DNA of 64,000 nucleotides from Conus ventricosus (Eukaryota > Mollusca > Gastropoda > Neogastropoda > Conidae), in NCBI GenBank assembly GCA_018398815.1, contig CM031595.1:135923603-135987602 (forward strand), read 5' to 3'. This document shows, piece by piece, positions 1-14,246 of the stretch. The translations under genes were made by a program, and so were the position numbers. The notes beneath the pieces were generated by a model. It made no database searches, was not told where the DNA came from, and was given only the letters and a program-made list of their open reading frames with translations. Numbering within the stretch: the first letter of the stretch is position 1; each line of letters opens with the position of its first letter.

Positions 1-839
1 TAAAAGACAGAACAGCGACTAGCAATTTTGGGGCATTTACTTGGATAACCAAGACTTAAGGTAAGGAACAACATTGAACATTGGAGACTATCACCAGATG
101 GCAAGGCAAATTTAGAGATAATAGGAAGGGATGGGAAGCTATTTCAATAAACCACCATTGATCAAGGGAGGCTAGTCACATAAAGGAGTTTTTGAAGAAA
201 GATGATGTAATCCCCATGTATGAGCATGTTCACACCAAGCAGAAACACAGCACCATTCTCGTTAGCTGAACAGGGAACAAAAAATGATGAGAAAATTCAA
301 GTTAGATTCCTTGCCATTCTTTCTGGCTGTTTACATGCAATGTGCTCAAAACCATAGCAAGTCATGTTTGGTGATTTTCTTGAATAGCCTTGTAACCACT
401 GGCTTGCAATTTTTCTTTATTACAAACAATGAATACACAAACTGCACTGTTTGTCTGCTCATGGCAAGTCAAGCACTTGTGGTTCTTCAATACATGAGAA
501 TCTTGACATTCTGTTGATGAGTTCAGTGTGACAAACTGATCGCGGTATGACACAATCCAAAGTTTAAGCCTGGCACGTCTCTACAAACTGTGATGTGCTG
601 AAACTAAGCATTAGCAACATTGCAGAATCATGTTTCCAACATCTTAATCACAATCAATTAAAATACAAGTCTGTTCTGTCACGCATTACATCGTTTTCAT
701 CTAGTAATTGGCAATTTTAGTAGTTGTTCTGCTCTGAGGTTGCTTGCAAATAGATGAAGCTGCAGTTTACTGTAATATGCTGGTTAAGAAGGCAGGTCAC
801 TACAAATGTCAAAGGTGGGCTAGTGTACAGACTAGATTT

Positions 840-1265
840 TAATTCCTTAAATGAAAATTACTTATAGGAACTTACCTGTTCGGTACATTTACTATGTTCA
901 ATCTTTTAATGAAATTACTATTTTTGGTAACTGTGATTGGCAGGTAAAATAGATGTAGTTTCATAACCATGTTTAAGGGAACACTATGAACGTTATCTGG
1001 GCAGTGATAAAGGTTGGCGTTAAACATGTTTAATTAAACATTACTTAATGGAACTTTTTTGGAGCGTATGGGATCTAGCTTTAAATATGTTTAAAGTAAA
1101 CATTACTTTATGGAACTGTTACTGGGCAGGTAAGAATCAAGCTAACTTGTTACAGATACATACTTATGGAACCGTATCTGGGCAGGTAAAGGTCAGTTGT
1201 TCAGGTCAAACCTACTAAGGAACGTTACTGGGCGAGTAAGGATCTAGCTTTAACATTTGTACAGA
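840..1265 (+). repeat. Minisatellite of about 65 bp, block A copy (decayed)
   Basis: About six units built on GGATCTAGCTTTAAAC, ATGTTTAAA, ACATTACTTTATGGAACTGT and TACTGGGCAGGTAA. Units vary and some are shortened. Confidence 0.8.
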
Positions 1266-2100
1266 ACTTCTTTGCAGCTGTTCATTGAGGTAAAGGAGCA
1301 TGCTGAAACTTTAATTTTTATCGTATTTCGTAATCATGCCATTGTGATTGCATGTGTGCTCAGTTCAAGGTGTAACATTTTGATCTTAAATGTATGAAAT
1401 GCTTTGCCAGCCATATTTGCATGGAAATCATTTTCTCCATGGCATAAGTGCACCAGCTAATATTAAGTTTCAAATCCTTTAATTAAGCTCTACACACAGA
1501 ATACTGGCAACACATCCAAATGATCTGAAGAACTATTGCCTTGGCTGCGGACACTCTGTACACATGTCCGAAATCTTGAACAGTTTTCCGTATCTCGCAA
1601 AAATGCTTTCATATAACACTTATCAGTTTACTGGACTACTCACCACCTTTCTTCCCTGTGATTTGATGTTGGAAATTCGAATATTTCAAGGAAAGCATAC
1701 ATACCATCTTACAGATCTTCCGTTTTAGTATTTAGTGACATGATGGAAAAACAAATTACAGAAATGTATGACTAGCACCTAAAATATCGATTTGACAAAT
1801 GTGAAAACTAAACATATTAAGTTTTCAGATCAGTTATAGTTCCTATGCTTTAGAATTTTTTGAAGTATGTTCAAGATATAGCCATCATCACAAAGTGACA
1901 TCTTTTTAGCATATCACTATTGAATTAATGCTAGCTAGCAGAACAACAGAAACACCTTCACCAAAGAGTCCACTCTAGCCAGGCGCAGTGTGATAAACTG
2001 GCCTAACAAAGCTGGGCCTCTACTGCTCCCCCTTTGCTCTGCCAGCTGTTACGACTGTGTTATCTCCTGTACTCCATTTACAAAGTCTGTTGCTAAAAAG

Positions 2101-2226
2101 ACACAAGTGAACACAGACTGACTCAGCACCAGTGCAGTGCCTCCTCTGGTGGGTTGCCTCAGGACAACTTGACACCGACTGCTCCGTGAGGATGGTATGT
2201 GCTAAGGATGTGACAAGACGAGCTTG
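2101..2226 (+). repeat. Interspersed core repeat, copy 1
   Basis: Contains GACTCAGCACCAGTGCAGTG, GGTGGGTTGCCTC and GACTGCTCCGTGAGGATGG, shared with copies at 30218-30321 (minus), 31182-31306, 34733-34860 and, degraded, 55340-55440. Probably a SINE core domain. Confidence 0.65.
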
Positions 2227-2265
2227 GGTATGACTTAGTATTGAGGGGAGAGGGAAGGAGGGATT

Positions 2266-2287
2266 GGGGGGGGGGGGGGGGGGGGGG
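2266..2287 (+). repeat. G homopolymer (22), block A
   Basis: Allelic to a 44-base C run on the other copy (30134-30177). Confidence 0.95.
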
Positions 2288-2607
2288 AGGGGGCTGGAAA
2301 GGGTAGCATGGGGTTAATAACAATGACAGAACATGGAGGATGAGACAGACCAAAAAAAAAAAAAAAAAAAATCTGCAGGATACAGCAATGCCATTGCAAA
2401 GAAATCATCAATTAATCAAGGATTTATCAGACAAACATTACTTTAAAAAGAAAAAGAAGAAAAACAACAAACTTCTAAACATGAAACTCCAGTTAAAACC
2501 CTACACCATCCCTAAGTTTCATCAAACTTTAATAAAAATTTCAATGTGGAGCGCACAGTGTTGGCTTTTGCCACAGCACAAACTATTCCATGCACGTCGA
2601 CACTGAC

Positions 2608-2722
2608 CAGTCATAGCGGACAGCGCAGACAGGCAGCCCACAGCCAAACATGTCCACCACTTTCATGGGGAGGTCAAGGCCACTGGAAGACTTGTGAAGA
2701 CACACTCCAACATCAGCTGAAC
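2608..2722 (-). CDS. ALG1: ALG1 exon j ([18 protein letters not shown])
   Basis: The acceptor is TCTGTCAG and the donor GTCAGT. The exon has 115 bp. It reads [20 protein letters not shown] then [17 protein letters not shown], with two bases left for exon k. [17 protein letters not shown] is the strongest ALG1 signature and forms the nucleotide-sugar binding region of the C-terminal domain. A second AG six bases downstream would remove only Gly-Ser; the longer form matches the family. Confidence 0.96.
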
Positions 2723-3153
2723 CTGACAGAGTTCACACCAAATATACCTTCCTACTTTCATGGTGAGAATAACATATTTCTCTTTTCAAATCATAAATAG
2801 AAACAATCCCTGGCATGTATACTTTTCCCCTTCCATCTTCTTCCTCCTTAGCCCCACCTACAAGCCGTTCCCATTCCGAAGGAAAACAAAATAAACACAA
2901 CAATAAACTTCATTAAACTGAAAGACACATACACAACTTCATTAAATCTAAAAGACACTACACAACTTCATCAAATCAATCAAAACCAAAGGACTATGTA
3001 TCATGTTGCTGATTTGTACTAATACAACAACAACAAAATGAGATGTAACAAACACTAAATTCATCAAAAAAATTCTCTAAAAAATTATCACAAAAGTCAA
3101 CACGCATACAAACACCCCATGCGCACCCATGCACACACACACACTTGAACTCA

Positions 3154-3217
<64 letters not shown>

Positions 3218-4647
3218 AACTCACTCACACACACACAAACGCACACACACGCCAGACCCACAACACATATACCCACACACACCTACCATATGACAACACC
3301 CACCCACACCCACAAACAGCGTCAGAAACAGTTTGTACAAAAAGAAACAAACACTAAACTGAGACTAGAAAATACATTGAGAAAAGGTGGGGCCTGTTAA
3401 TCTTCCCTCAACTCACCCCCATCTTTCTCCCCTCACCACAAGAGATGCACATATACTGATATTAATCCTTTCCACCTTCAGCACTAGACAAAACACAAGC
3501 TGGTTCAGTTATGTCTGTGATGGGACTGAATTGATCAAGGGCTTTTTCAGTTTCTGGAAATAGTAAAGCTCCTCTGAAGACAAAAGTCCTCAACACCCTG
3601 TGGGGGTAATGCTGATATCTCTGAGAGTATGTGTAGGTTTTTAGTCTCATAGAGAGTTTGTATGGTGTCAGATATCAAATTCAGCTTCCCATCTACTTAT
3701 CTAACAAAAAAACTTTGTGCCTTTTTTTTGTGAAGCAACCATTTAAATTTTTTTTTTTTTTTTTTTTTTTTTACACAGAACAACATCTCTCCTCCAATTT
3801 CAACATCTCTGATAATATGTGTCGGTTTTAGTCTCATGCAGACTTTGTATTGTGTCAGACATCACATTCAGTTCACTAATCTTTTGAACTAAAAGTGCAT
3901 GCATTTTTTTTTGTCAAACAACTGTTTTTCTTGACACAGAATTATCTCTCCTCCAATATTTCAAATCCCTGTTTCTTTGCTTCTGATGTTCATGAATATA
4001 TCTGATTAATGGTGTTGATTAAAACTTGGTAAATTATTCAGATCAAGTTTCCGACACAAACGGGTCCTTACATGGTCAACTAGAGGTGGCAAAATGAAAT
4101 CTCATTAGCTTAGTGTCCCTTCAGCTTTTCCACTCTGACTCTTTGGAACTCACTACCTTCCAGGTCTACAAAATCTGTCCAGCATGCCTGTTTATAAAAG
4201 CTCAACTGCTAATAAGGCTGTTTTCTATTTCAGAATGTTGAATATTATGAATGGTAGATTATTGATGTGAATGAGTAGATGAACGACGTATAGACGCAAC
4301 ATGAGTAGAATGTCTCTAAATTTTAAGAATTATTTTTCGTTATTTCAGCAAGTCACATTTAGCAAAGTAAAAACACATGAAATCGAAAAAACGATGCATT
4401 GGCCTTAACATGTGCTTTGCTAAAGCCACAATTTGATCAAATGACAGTGATTCTTCAGGACCAAACTCTGATGTCAGGATGAAATTATGTTGATATGTTT
4501 TCAAATGAGAAGTTTGTTTCAAGCGCATGTGGAAGTCTCAGATATATCCCAAAGTGAGGTGTTTGATGGCAGCATATGAGGATGAGAGCGTAAGTTTCCC
4601 TTTAAAGATACTTGAATTGTTTTTCAGGTGTGGCTAACGATTCCAGC

Positions 4648-4692
<45 letters not shown>

Positions 4693-7600
4693 CAGAGAAA
4701 GAGTGAGTGAGATAGAGAGTGAGAGAGAGAGAGAGACTAACAGAGACAGAGAGAGAGAAAGAGAGGTAGACAGACAGAGATAGAGACAGAAAGGAAGAGA
4801 TAGAGACAGAGAGAGTGAGACAGAGACAGAGAGAGAGACAGAGAAGAGACAGAGAGAGTGAAAGAGGGAGAGGCAGAAATAGAGACAGAGACACAGAAAA
4901 GGAACAAAGGACAGCAGCAAATGCTTGACAAGAACAGTTACCTAATAGTAATGGGTAGTCCTCAGCAGCCAACCAGGGAAGACAGAACTTTACTTTCTGC
5001 CACTGCAGACCGCTGATCTTCTCCTGGTACATCTGCTTCTGTGGCCCCTTGCCTGGACGTGCAGTCCAAACAGAAAGAAACAAAACCTAAAATTGACAAC
5101 AGTGAGCTTCACTCTGCAGCATTTGTCTAACCTGACACAGTTTACTTACGCCCACAGAATAGTATGTTATACCTTCAGGGTTCATGCACAAGAGGGCACA
5201 ACTTTACAAACTTTTCACAAAGTTTCAATTCTCAAATAATCAAGCTGACCTAATTTCAAACAAACTCAATATAAACTGAACACTGCTTGTAAGTCAGACT
5301 AAAATTAAACAAGCCGTTATACATAATCTTTTCTTTAAGTTCAGAGAAAGAGCTTTGAACAATGAAAGCAGAGGACCCTATGTTTGTAAAAGCTGGGAAA
5401 GGTGGAAGGGAAGAGGTGGGGTGGGTGGGGTGGAGGGGAAATAGAAGAGCGGAGGGGGAATGCTTTCAACCAGAGGACACTGTGCACAATTCTCTTCATC
5501 TAAATTTCTTCTTGCCTCCTTGATCGTTACACTCATTAAGCCAGCTCCACTTCCTGTTATTTTTCAAGTTCAGCTCTCACACTGAAATAGCCAATTATCA
5601 TGCACAACATTTCTTGACACAATCCTTGCCTGCTGAAGTCAGAGCGGAAACCATGAATGGAAACAACGTCTTGATGATGATGAAATCAGGTTTTGCCCAA
5701 TCTAAATGGGGGTCACATTTTGCTGGGTAGAAACCTATCAGCCAGTTCTCTGTTGTTAACGTGCTGAGAAAAAAAAAAAAGAGCCCTTGAAAAGATAATG
5801 TTGAAAACAGTTTGCCAACTATTGGCAACTTCATTTGAAAGTGACTTAAAAAAATTCTTAATAGACCCGATTTCTGGTCTGAGCCTGAACACTGGCACCC
5901 TTAGAACTGCAAGAGCTAGTGCAAAGTTTTTTTTACAGGCTTGAACTGAACACCAGAAAATTTTGTGAGACCCCATAGGTGATTTTCAGAGTTTTTACTG
6001 AGCTTGAAAAGTGGCACCCCTCCATAAGGCATCTGCTGTACATGGAGAACACTGTCCTGAGTGGACACTGGGTGTGGTGTCTATTTTCGTAAACGACTTT
6101 TACTTATTTATTCATTTGTATCTATATTTGTGAATGGTTTTTATTCATGTTTTATAACTTTTTCAAATCTGGGAGTGAGAAATCAAACAGAATTGCTGGT
6201 GATCCCAGCATGGCCTGTTTGCGATAAATATGTCAATAGTTACCATCTCATGAATGTTCTCTGGGAGTAACGATTTCAGGATGGGGCCTTTTTTTCAGAG
6301 CGAGTTTGACAACCGTGATAAGGCCCTGTGAGGTCACTAGAGCTATAATGATAAAATCTGCAAATCATGGGAAAGGCAACGCAATAACACAAGATCTGAA
6401 AACTGAAAAAAAGAGCACACTGGTTAAGAAGAAGCTTCAACGGAAAGAAAAAAGCACATCATTTCTGTAGTCTTCAATTGTTGCTTTCAGTTTGAAATTA
6501 CATCCCAGTCTCTTTATCTTATAGGGACTCATACTTAGGGCAAGACTGAAATCTTTACCCATGCTAAATCTGTTCATGTGCATCATGGTAAGGTATGTAA
6601 ATAAAATTTTCCTAATGGGTACCTTCCCTAATATCACCTTACTTTTAGGTCCTCAAAACATGCATTGTTATCTAGTTAAAGACAGTTATCATACAACAAA
6701 CATAGGTTATACCTACTCACATAGAGAGAAGGAAAACAATGTCTAGATAATTGCTTTTTGAACTCTGAAAAAGTACTTGCCTGTGATCACACACAGTATC
6801 TTGGGGGAAGAATCAGGAGCACTTGTTTCATAAACTGTGGACAAATAAAAAAGACTCCGTTGAAGCAAACACATGGGGGAAAAAAAAAGAACCAATCAGC
6901 ACACAAATGCATTCCATTGCATGTAAACAACTTGAAAAAACTAACACAAGTCAAGCAATAACATACCACTAAAATGTGGCAATGAATACAAAATCAGCAG
7001 TACCAGCTAAACATGAAAACCATCAAACCACCATGAAATAAAATCCATGAGAGGCCAAGACATGAAGTAAATTGCTCCAAAATGAGAGAGGGACTTAGTT
7101 TTATGAATTGCCACAACAGTAAACATACTAGTCTACACATATATCAAAAAACAATCAGAAAATAATCATTACAAATAATCTATTGAAGAAAAAATTAAAG
7201 GGAAATAAATCAAAACAAAATGATTGAGAGAAATACAGTGAATAACTGATTGATTATGTAAAATGAATGATGCAATGATAAAAGTGACTCACTTTCCAAG
7301 GCATCTAACAGCAGCCCAAAGTCTTCATCCTCTGAAACAGGCATGTTCATGGGTACGTTTGATTTGCCGTTTAAAAAACAGCTGATGCTCAAAGAACTAA
7401 ATGATACATTGTGCTAGGTAGAAAGTTAGTGACATGAGTTGAAGGAGAGAATGAAATTGGGGTGAGCAGCCTGTCACACAAATGTAACAATAAAAAAAGA
7501 CAATACAGGAGCAACATGTTTGGCTCCTGAAGGCTTCTATCGGCAAGAAAAACATATGTGACAAAGAAAAATCAATAGCAGAAGATAAAGAAATGACTGC

Positions 7601-7920
7601 TTGGAAGCATCTGGGTCTAGCATATGAGTATGATACGTGACACAGCTCTCTTCTCTTCAACAAGGCAAGGTTCAACCTGGAGCTTAAAAGCAAAAAAATG
7701 CAGGAAAAGGAACATCTCATAAACAAACAATATCAACAAAATGGCTAGGGCATTAGGGTAGGGTGGGTAATGGGGATAACAAAGATAATAATAGATCTAT
7801 TACATGATACTGAACTGACCTACATGCACAATTCATTAAGCAATTATTGTAAAGTACATATCTCTTGGTGAACTTTTTGTACCAGTATTTCAGTTTCATT
7901 TGCAAATTCAACTGTACTCG

Positions 7921-7972
<52 letters not shown>

Positions 7973-9991
7973 ATGTATGCGTGCATGCGTGTTAGGATAA
8001 TGTTGCTTATAGCCCAGCCGACCGCAAAGGGCCACATCAGGGCTGCCAGTGCATGTGTGTGTGCATGTGCATGCGTGTGTGCATGTGTGTGTGCACAAAT
8101 ATGAAATCTATCGTAATGAACTGTAACAAACGTTCAGAAAGGTTTATTTGATATTGTGTCCAGGAGTCTTTTTTTTTTCATATTGCAAGACCTTACCAGC
8201 ATAAAATGTAGTTTTCATGTTTGTGTATTGGATGCAAACTATCAATGACTAGCTTTGATCTTTTTAAGTGTATACACACTTTTGTACACTTCACAGTCTG
8301 ATAAGCTTTCACTGAATGCAAAAATCCAGATTATACATATATTTCCTTGCTAGTATCTAAATAACTTCTCTAAAAATTACTAGTGGAAATAACTCCATCA
8401 TGGTGCAAAGCAGGAATTACAATTCATCAGCTTACTTTAAAGACTAGGACTCAGGCCAGCTTTTGGTTCCTGCGGAGAAAGGAAAAACATTTCCGAAAGA
8501 TGAACCAAGGATTTCTCAATTCTTAGATGAGCATTCGGTTACTCCAGACCACGCAGACACGTCTCTCCTACAGATAATCTGATGGAGTTAGAGGACTGAA
8601 ATGGGATACATTTTCAATCCATCTGAATATCAGAATATCTGAGATTTTATGGAGACTGAGCAGAGTCAGCCCTCACTGAAGAAAAATGTAGGTTGGGGTC
8701 TACCCAACGCTGACCCAGGAAGATTTGAATCACATGACACTGGCAATGTCTTCCGTCTGATGAATAATGGGGAAATGTTTAATGATTTCGTCTGATGGAA
8801 GTCTGTGACCAGAGACTTAAATTTAGGTTTAAGGAAAATGCTCATGGAGGGTTTTTTTTCTTCTGTATAACAAATAAAAATACTTTGCATGTTTTGAAGA
8901 GAAAGCTAGTTTCAAGGGAAACAGGATGCAGAGTTTTTGTTCATTCTATACCAAATTTTGTTCTCTCTATATCAAACATGAAACGTTCTATAAGGCTTGA
9001 ATCATGTTCCCTTTTTTTGAGATAAGGTTTTGCTGTCAATAAGTACTGATCACATTTGACTGTTGTGTATGAAATTCACATTGTTTTCCTTGAGAAACAT
9101 GTGTCATCATAGTACACCATGTGCCATCATAGTGCAGTGTCATACTTTTCTTCCTGTGTTGTAGTTTGCTTACCTTAAAAATTTTTCTACAATTGTTGCC
9201 TTTGATTGCACCACTGTTACAATGCGAAGTTTATGATGCACACAGGACCATCATCTCATCTGAAAGACTAGCATTCAGCTCACTATAAATGTATAGTGGC
9301 TATAAAGAAAGGAAAACTAATCCTGTGGAATTCTGCTTCTTCATATAGGAATGTGATATCCATCAGGCGACTACTTCACTATTTCATGTCATCATCCAGT
9401 TTACATGATACACCATCTTGCCCAAACTTTGTGAACAGTGTCATCATTAATAAAACATCTCTCCAATCTCACCAAGTCTTTCTTCCATGAAAAGATAATT
9501 CCTCCCACATTTTCCTTCCGACTAGCACCAAGCAGTCTAAGTAACAGACTGTAAACTATATCTGAAGAAGGTTACCTGTCCAGCTTGTACTGCTGACCAA
9601 CAGAACAGGCCTGTTTTTCAGCTTTGTCACGTCTCCTTTCCCGTCTCGCTGGGTGAACAGTGTGGTGTCATCAGCTGTGCTGAAAAATCGTGAACTGCAA
9701 CTCATGAATCTATTTGGTGTATGAAGTACTGCAGAGAACGATATCCTGAAATTAAATAGAATACCTGTGCTTTGTTTGTTATTCAGTTTTGTCATATCAC
9801 GCACTGGCAGACAGTGTTTTCAGTTTATTTTTTTGTATATTTGTAGTACCATACCATTCAGTGAATGTTAAAAGATATTTCAAATTACAAATTTATGCAT
9901 AAAGAATACTCATATTGCATGTACATGTGTCAAAGTCTCACATACATGATCATCAACACAAATACAAAACAGGTGCAAAACGGACACACTA

Positions 9992-10056
<65 letters not shown>

Positions 10057-13000
10057 CTCACCTCATGCTAAACACACGATACTGCTGAGCTACACATCTA
10101 TGCACACACAATCTCACCTGGTGCTAAAGACAGGATACTGTTGAGCTAGCCTGGTGAACAGTTGATGCTGCTCAGAGAAAGGTGTGGTTTTGAATATTTC
10201 AGGTGGACGGTCATACACTGTTGTTGCTCTGCAAAAGTAATGAACTCTTCTCACACTTAATGACTGTGTAAATGTGTAAATAGGCATTCTTCCCTAACAT
10301 ATACCATCAAGGAGTTCTCTGTGCTTACAGTCCTTTCTGCCACTTCATCTCAGTTCAGCACCCATCTCATCTGTATAAACATCCACGCATCCTATGTGAG
10401 AAACTGGAGGAATAAATGAGATAAATGAAAATAAGTTACTGATATTTGAAAGGCACGGGAAACGACTGAATGAGCGCCAGTAGGCTGCTCTTTGGCCGGC
10501 TCTACCTGGGTAGGCAGCCCGTTGAGTGAGTGAGGTAGTGTGTTTATTGTAAAGCGCTTAGAGCTTGGCCTGTGACTGAGGATAGGCGCTATATAAATAC
10601 CCAATATAATAATAATAATCTGTCTCAGGACATGAAGGGAAACTTTTGTGCCTGTTGATGAACCACCATTGTCCCTGGTACAGACTAGCTGTGATCTCTT
10701 TATGCTGTACATTATCTGGTCAGCTCAAGTTATATGTTCTGAACATTTCTGCCTGTTTCCCTCAGAGATATACAGAAGGTAAGCTGTTGCTGAATGTTCC
10801 AGTATTTTGTCTACTGCATTTCAGTTGGAACACAAGCAGAATTCACGCAAACTGGTCGCAAAACACATCCAATCTGCAACTCCCCTATGCAAGTTTTAGG
10901 TTATCCAATAAGGAATCATATTGGTAGTCAATAAACCTACCAAAACCTCTGTTATGGAGCTGAAAGCAAATGAGCAGCAAACTAATGATCTCTTTTCACC
11001 ATCTACTTTTTTTGATTGTCATGGTGAGTAGTGTAATCTGCACACACTTTCCAAAATCTACACCCAAAACACAACAAAAATTGGAATCTGCTTTGACATG
11101 CTGCAATCACAATCATTGAATAGTCGTTTCACTAAAAAACAGATACAGTTTCAGCATTCATTCTTAAAGAACTTTAAAAGAAAGAACAATAAATACTGGT
11201 GTGACTCCCCATCTAGAATTACAAAAAGATTTTCATTGTTTTTCTGTTGTTATTGTTTTTTAAAAATTCTGCTGTTTTCGAGCAAAGCAATAACAACAAA
11301 AATCATTTTAATTACACACTGAAATTAACAATATCTGCAAAAGCACTTTTAAAATCTCTTGAGCTAAAACCAAGACAGGATTAACTGCCCCGATATCTAC
11401 ATTTGCAAACTATCTAACATCTCAAAAATCCACATACATAAGCTTGGATAGTCAGAAATACATACAAGTTATAAAGACAGTTATATGCATGTATACTCAC
11501 ACACAAGCACATACACAATCCATATACACACTTTCAACAGAGACATTCAATTCAGTGTACATGAACCACTTCCTTCCCTTGGTAATAGTGTGTGTGTATA
11601 ATAACAATCAATACATACCTGACATTCCAGTACTGTGCCAGATTTTCTTTCATGGAACTGGTGACACATATACTGGCAACTGCTCTTCTGCCAAAGACTT
11701 TTTCCACCCTTTAAAAAAGAAAATCAAAAACAAAATCTCAACCTAACTAAAATGAAACACAGCAAAATAAAACAGGACTAAAGACAAAAAACTATGGACT
11801 CACCTTTGTCAAAGGTGGGAGAGTAAGTAGGAAACATGTGTGTCTTACATTTCAAACAACTAAAAACTGTGGATTTAGGGTTTGAAACATAGGAGCCATA
11901 GGCCCCCTCATTGTGACAAAAAAGGTCAAGGCAGCTAAGGATCTGGTCCCATGAAAATGTACTATATGAGGTTAAAACAAAGACTTATCAACCTTTATAA
12001 CTAAGCTTCTTTTATTCTACTGCCAATCTCTCTGTGAATGCTGATCACTGAAGTTAACAAAAGGAGAAGCCTCTAGAGTAGGATTTCACCAAATCTTTTT
12101 CTGGACTGGCAGGCACTTGGGTCTGCACTGTGCCCATCATCAGGCTACCATGTCAACTTCTCTGATTCATCTTTCTTAGAACTATCTTAACACTATCCCT
12201 GCGTATGCGTGCAGCGTGAGTTTTTCCCCCTCCCGCACACAGCCACTCACGCTAAAACCCCCGCCTACGTAGCGATTTTGGCATTTTTGGAATTTATTTT
12301 ATGTATTATGTTTGGGCCGTGTTAACATCAGGTTTGGTATGTCTGAAAAGAAAAAATCAAGGACTTTTAGATGAATGTACTTTCAAAACTCTAAGAGATC
12401 CTGCGTTGAGACAACGCACGGATAAATAAAGTAACCAAACACACAGAAATAAAAACAAGTGCAGAGTTTGACGATCAACGTTTAGTGATGGCATGCAGAC
12501 AAATTGATACAAAAAGCACTCACATAATACAGTTATGGTTATGATACTTTTCGCTATCAGTTATTATCCATTTTTAAACTATTTCACAGAATCTGGGCTA
12601 GAGAGGTTTTGCGATTCAAGCGCCTGTGTGTGTTACTGAATCGGTCGAATCGGTTTATTTGTCATTGTAATTCAAGAACATCTTCAAATAGCCATCCCTC
12701 AATCTCCACTGTCGATCGACTCTCCTTCGTTATCGGAATCGCCTTGAATACATTGAAACAGTAACGGCGCTGAGCTGGCATTTTTACTAGACTCTAGCAG
12801 ACGAAAGGCCGGTGCCAGAAATGCGGTCAGTTCTAAGTCGGAAAAACCCAGCAAGGGTTCTTTGTCTCAGCTGTAGATAGCGAAGGTGAACTCTCCTTGA
12901 ACTTAAGAACTAGGGCATGTCAGGCTACCAGGAACCCTCTACTAACTTTTGGCAGGAGTTACTTCTCTTAGACCGTTACAGTTTGAACAGTAGAATTTTT

Positions 13001-14193
13001 CGAAATAACAACGCACGCACCGGTGCGTTCCGTAGGCAACGGAGCTTTCAGTCAGCGCACAGCACCATGCGTTCCGTAGACAACGGAGCTTTGAGCAACG
13101 CACGGAGGCGTGCGTTCCGTAGGCAAAAAGTTAATCTACTTCTTTCATATAAATGTTTTTTTCACAACAAATTTGTACTTGTGAAAGCAAACTCAAGTGA
13201 AGCTTGCTTCATCTTGCTTGAAATTTATGCTTTGTCCTGAGACACTGTTGAGCAAAACTTCCACAAACTACAAGATTGCTGGAAGCAATTTGTTGAAATA
13301 AAACAGTTGTACCAATCATAAATTTCTACTGAGATAGGATCTGGGTAGGTATGGATGCATAGTTACTGTCCATCACTTTAGCAGATGATGCAATTACATA
13401 ATCATTCTTGTCATGTTAACCTTTGATTGTCCTGCTGAGGTCTCTGACAAATACATTGGGTTTTTTTCTATCATGCAGTCAAAAGCATGCAATCAGCTTC
13501 TATATATGTTACCAGTGAACGAATCTAGCAGGATTCCCACAATCCTGCACTCTAGACTCAATACTGTTATTGTCACACCAGATTTCTCTTGTGTAAAATT
13601 CAGACTGTTCTCACCAGGGAAGAAATTGTCACCACAATGCAGCACCACCCATTTTCTCCTACTACATTTCTGTGTGAGGAAAAAAAATTGTATGCCTATC
13701 AAAGCAGAATTTTCTATTTATCAAACGGTAATGACTTTATCGACAGCTAACATTTCTTTATTGCTTGTACGCAAACAATCCTTGGATCTGGTCTGTACAC
13801 TTGGAAAATTGCAAAGCTGTAAATTGGTATACAGGCTAAAATATAATGCAACAGATGTGGCCTTGTGGATAATGTGCTCACTAGAGCAATAACATCAGAA
13901 CCAGGAAGGGTGGGAGGAGAGAGAGCATGAAGGGATGGGGTGGGAGGGAACACACTGCCTCCCCCACCCTCACAAAAATATTGGGGGGAGGGGGGAGAGA
14001 CAGACTTTCTGTCCCACCCCCTCCCCAAATATCTGAAGTGAAAAAACATGGATGGCATGCTTTGGTACCTCTCCCCTCACTCCCCAAGCAGGAATTCAGA
14101 AGCTGATGAGAACATTCCCTTCAACTGTGGAAAATGAGATTTGCCTCATCTCATCTGCTTTTACAAAATTTTCACACACACATACACACACAC

Positions 14194-14246
<53 letters not shown>

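Larger units (their letters stand above)
1..3683 (+). repeat. Block A, first copy (inverted partner at 27522-32491)
   Basis: Reverse complement of 27522-32491, matched by eye at both ends, at the ALG1 exon j, at the (AC)n tract and at the G/C homopolymer. The match begins at base 1, so it continues left of the window. The partner carries an extra hAT-like insertion and many small indels. Noncoding apart from exon j; it holds a 65-bp minisatellite (about 840-1265) and a SINE-core-like repeat (2101-2226). Confidence 0.95.

Noticed and set aside
3462..3650. 62-codon minus-strand frame, also present in block A' ([20 protein letters not shown])
   Set aside because: It looks protein-like, but no family was recognised, no splice sites fit ALG1, and the related frame at 4340-4528 shares only tandem-repeat sequence.
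4130..4215. LWNSLPS-like words resembling the C-terminal end of a CR1/Jockey-type retrotransposon
   Set aside because: Only one short motif matches and stops follow at once; too weak to call.
4624..4931. Ser/Leu-rich frames on the minus strand
   Set aside because: Translation of the (AG)n repeat. Only the part at 4942-5052 of the neighbouring frame is real (ALG1 exon i).
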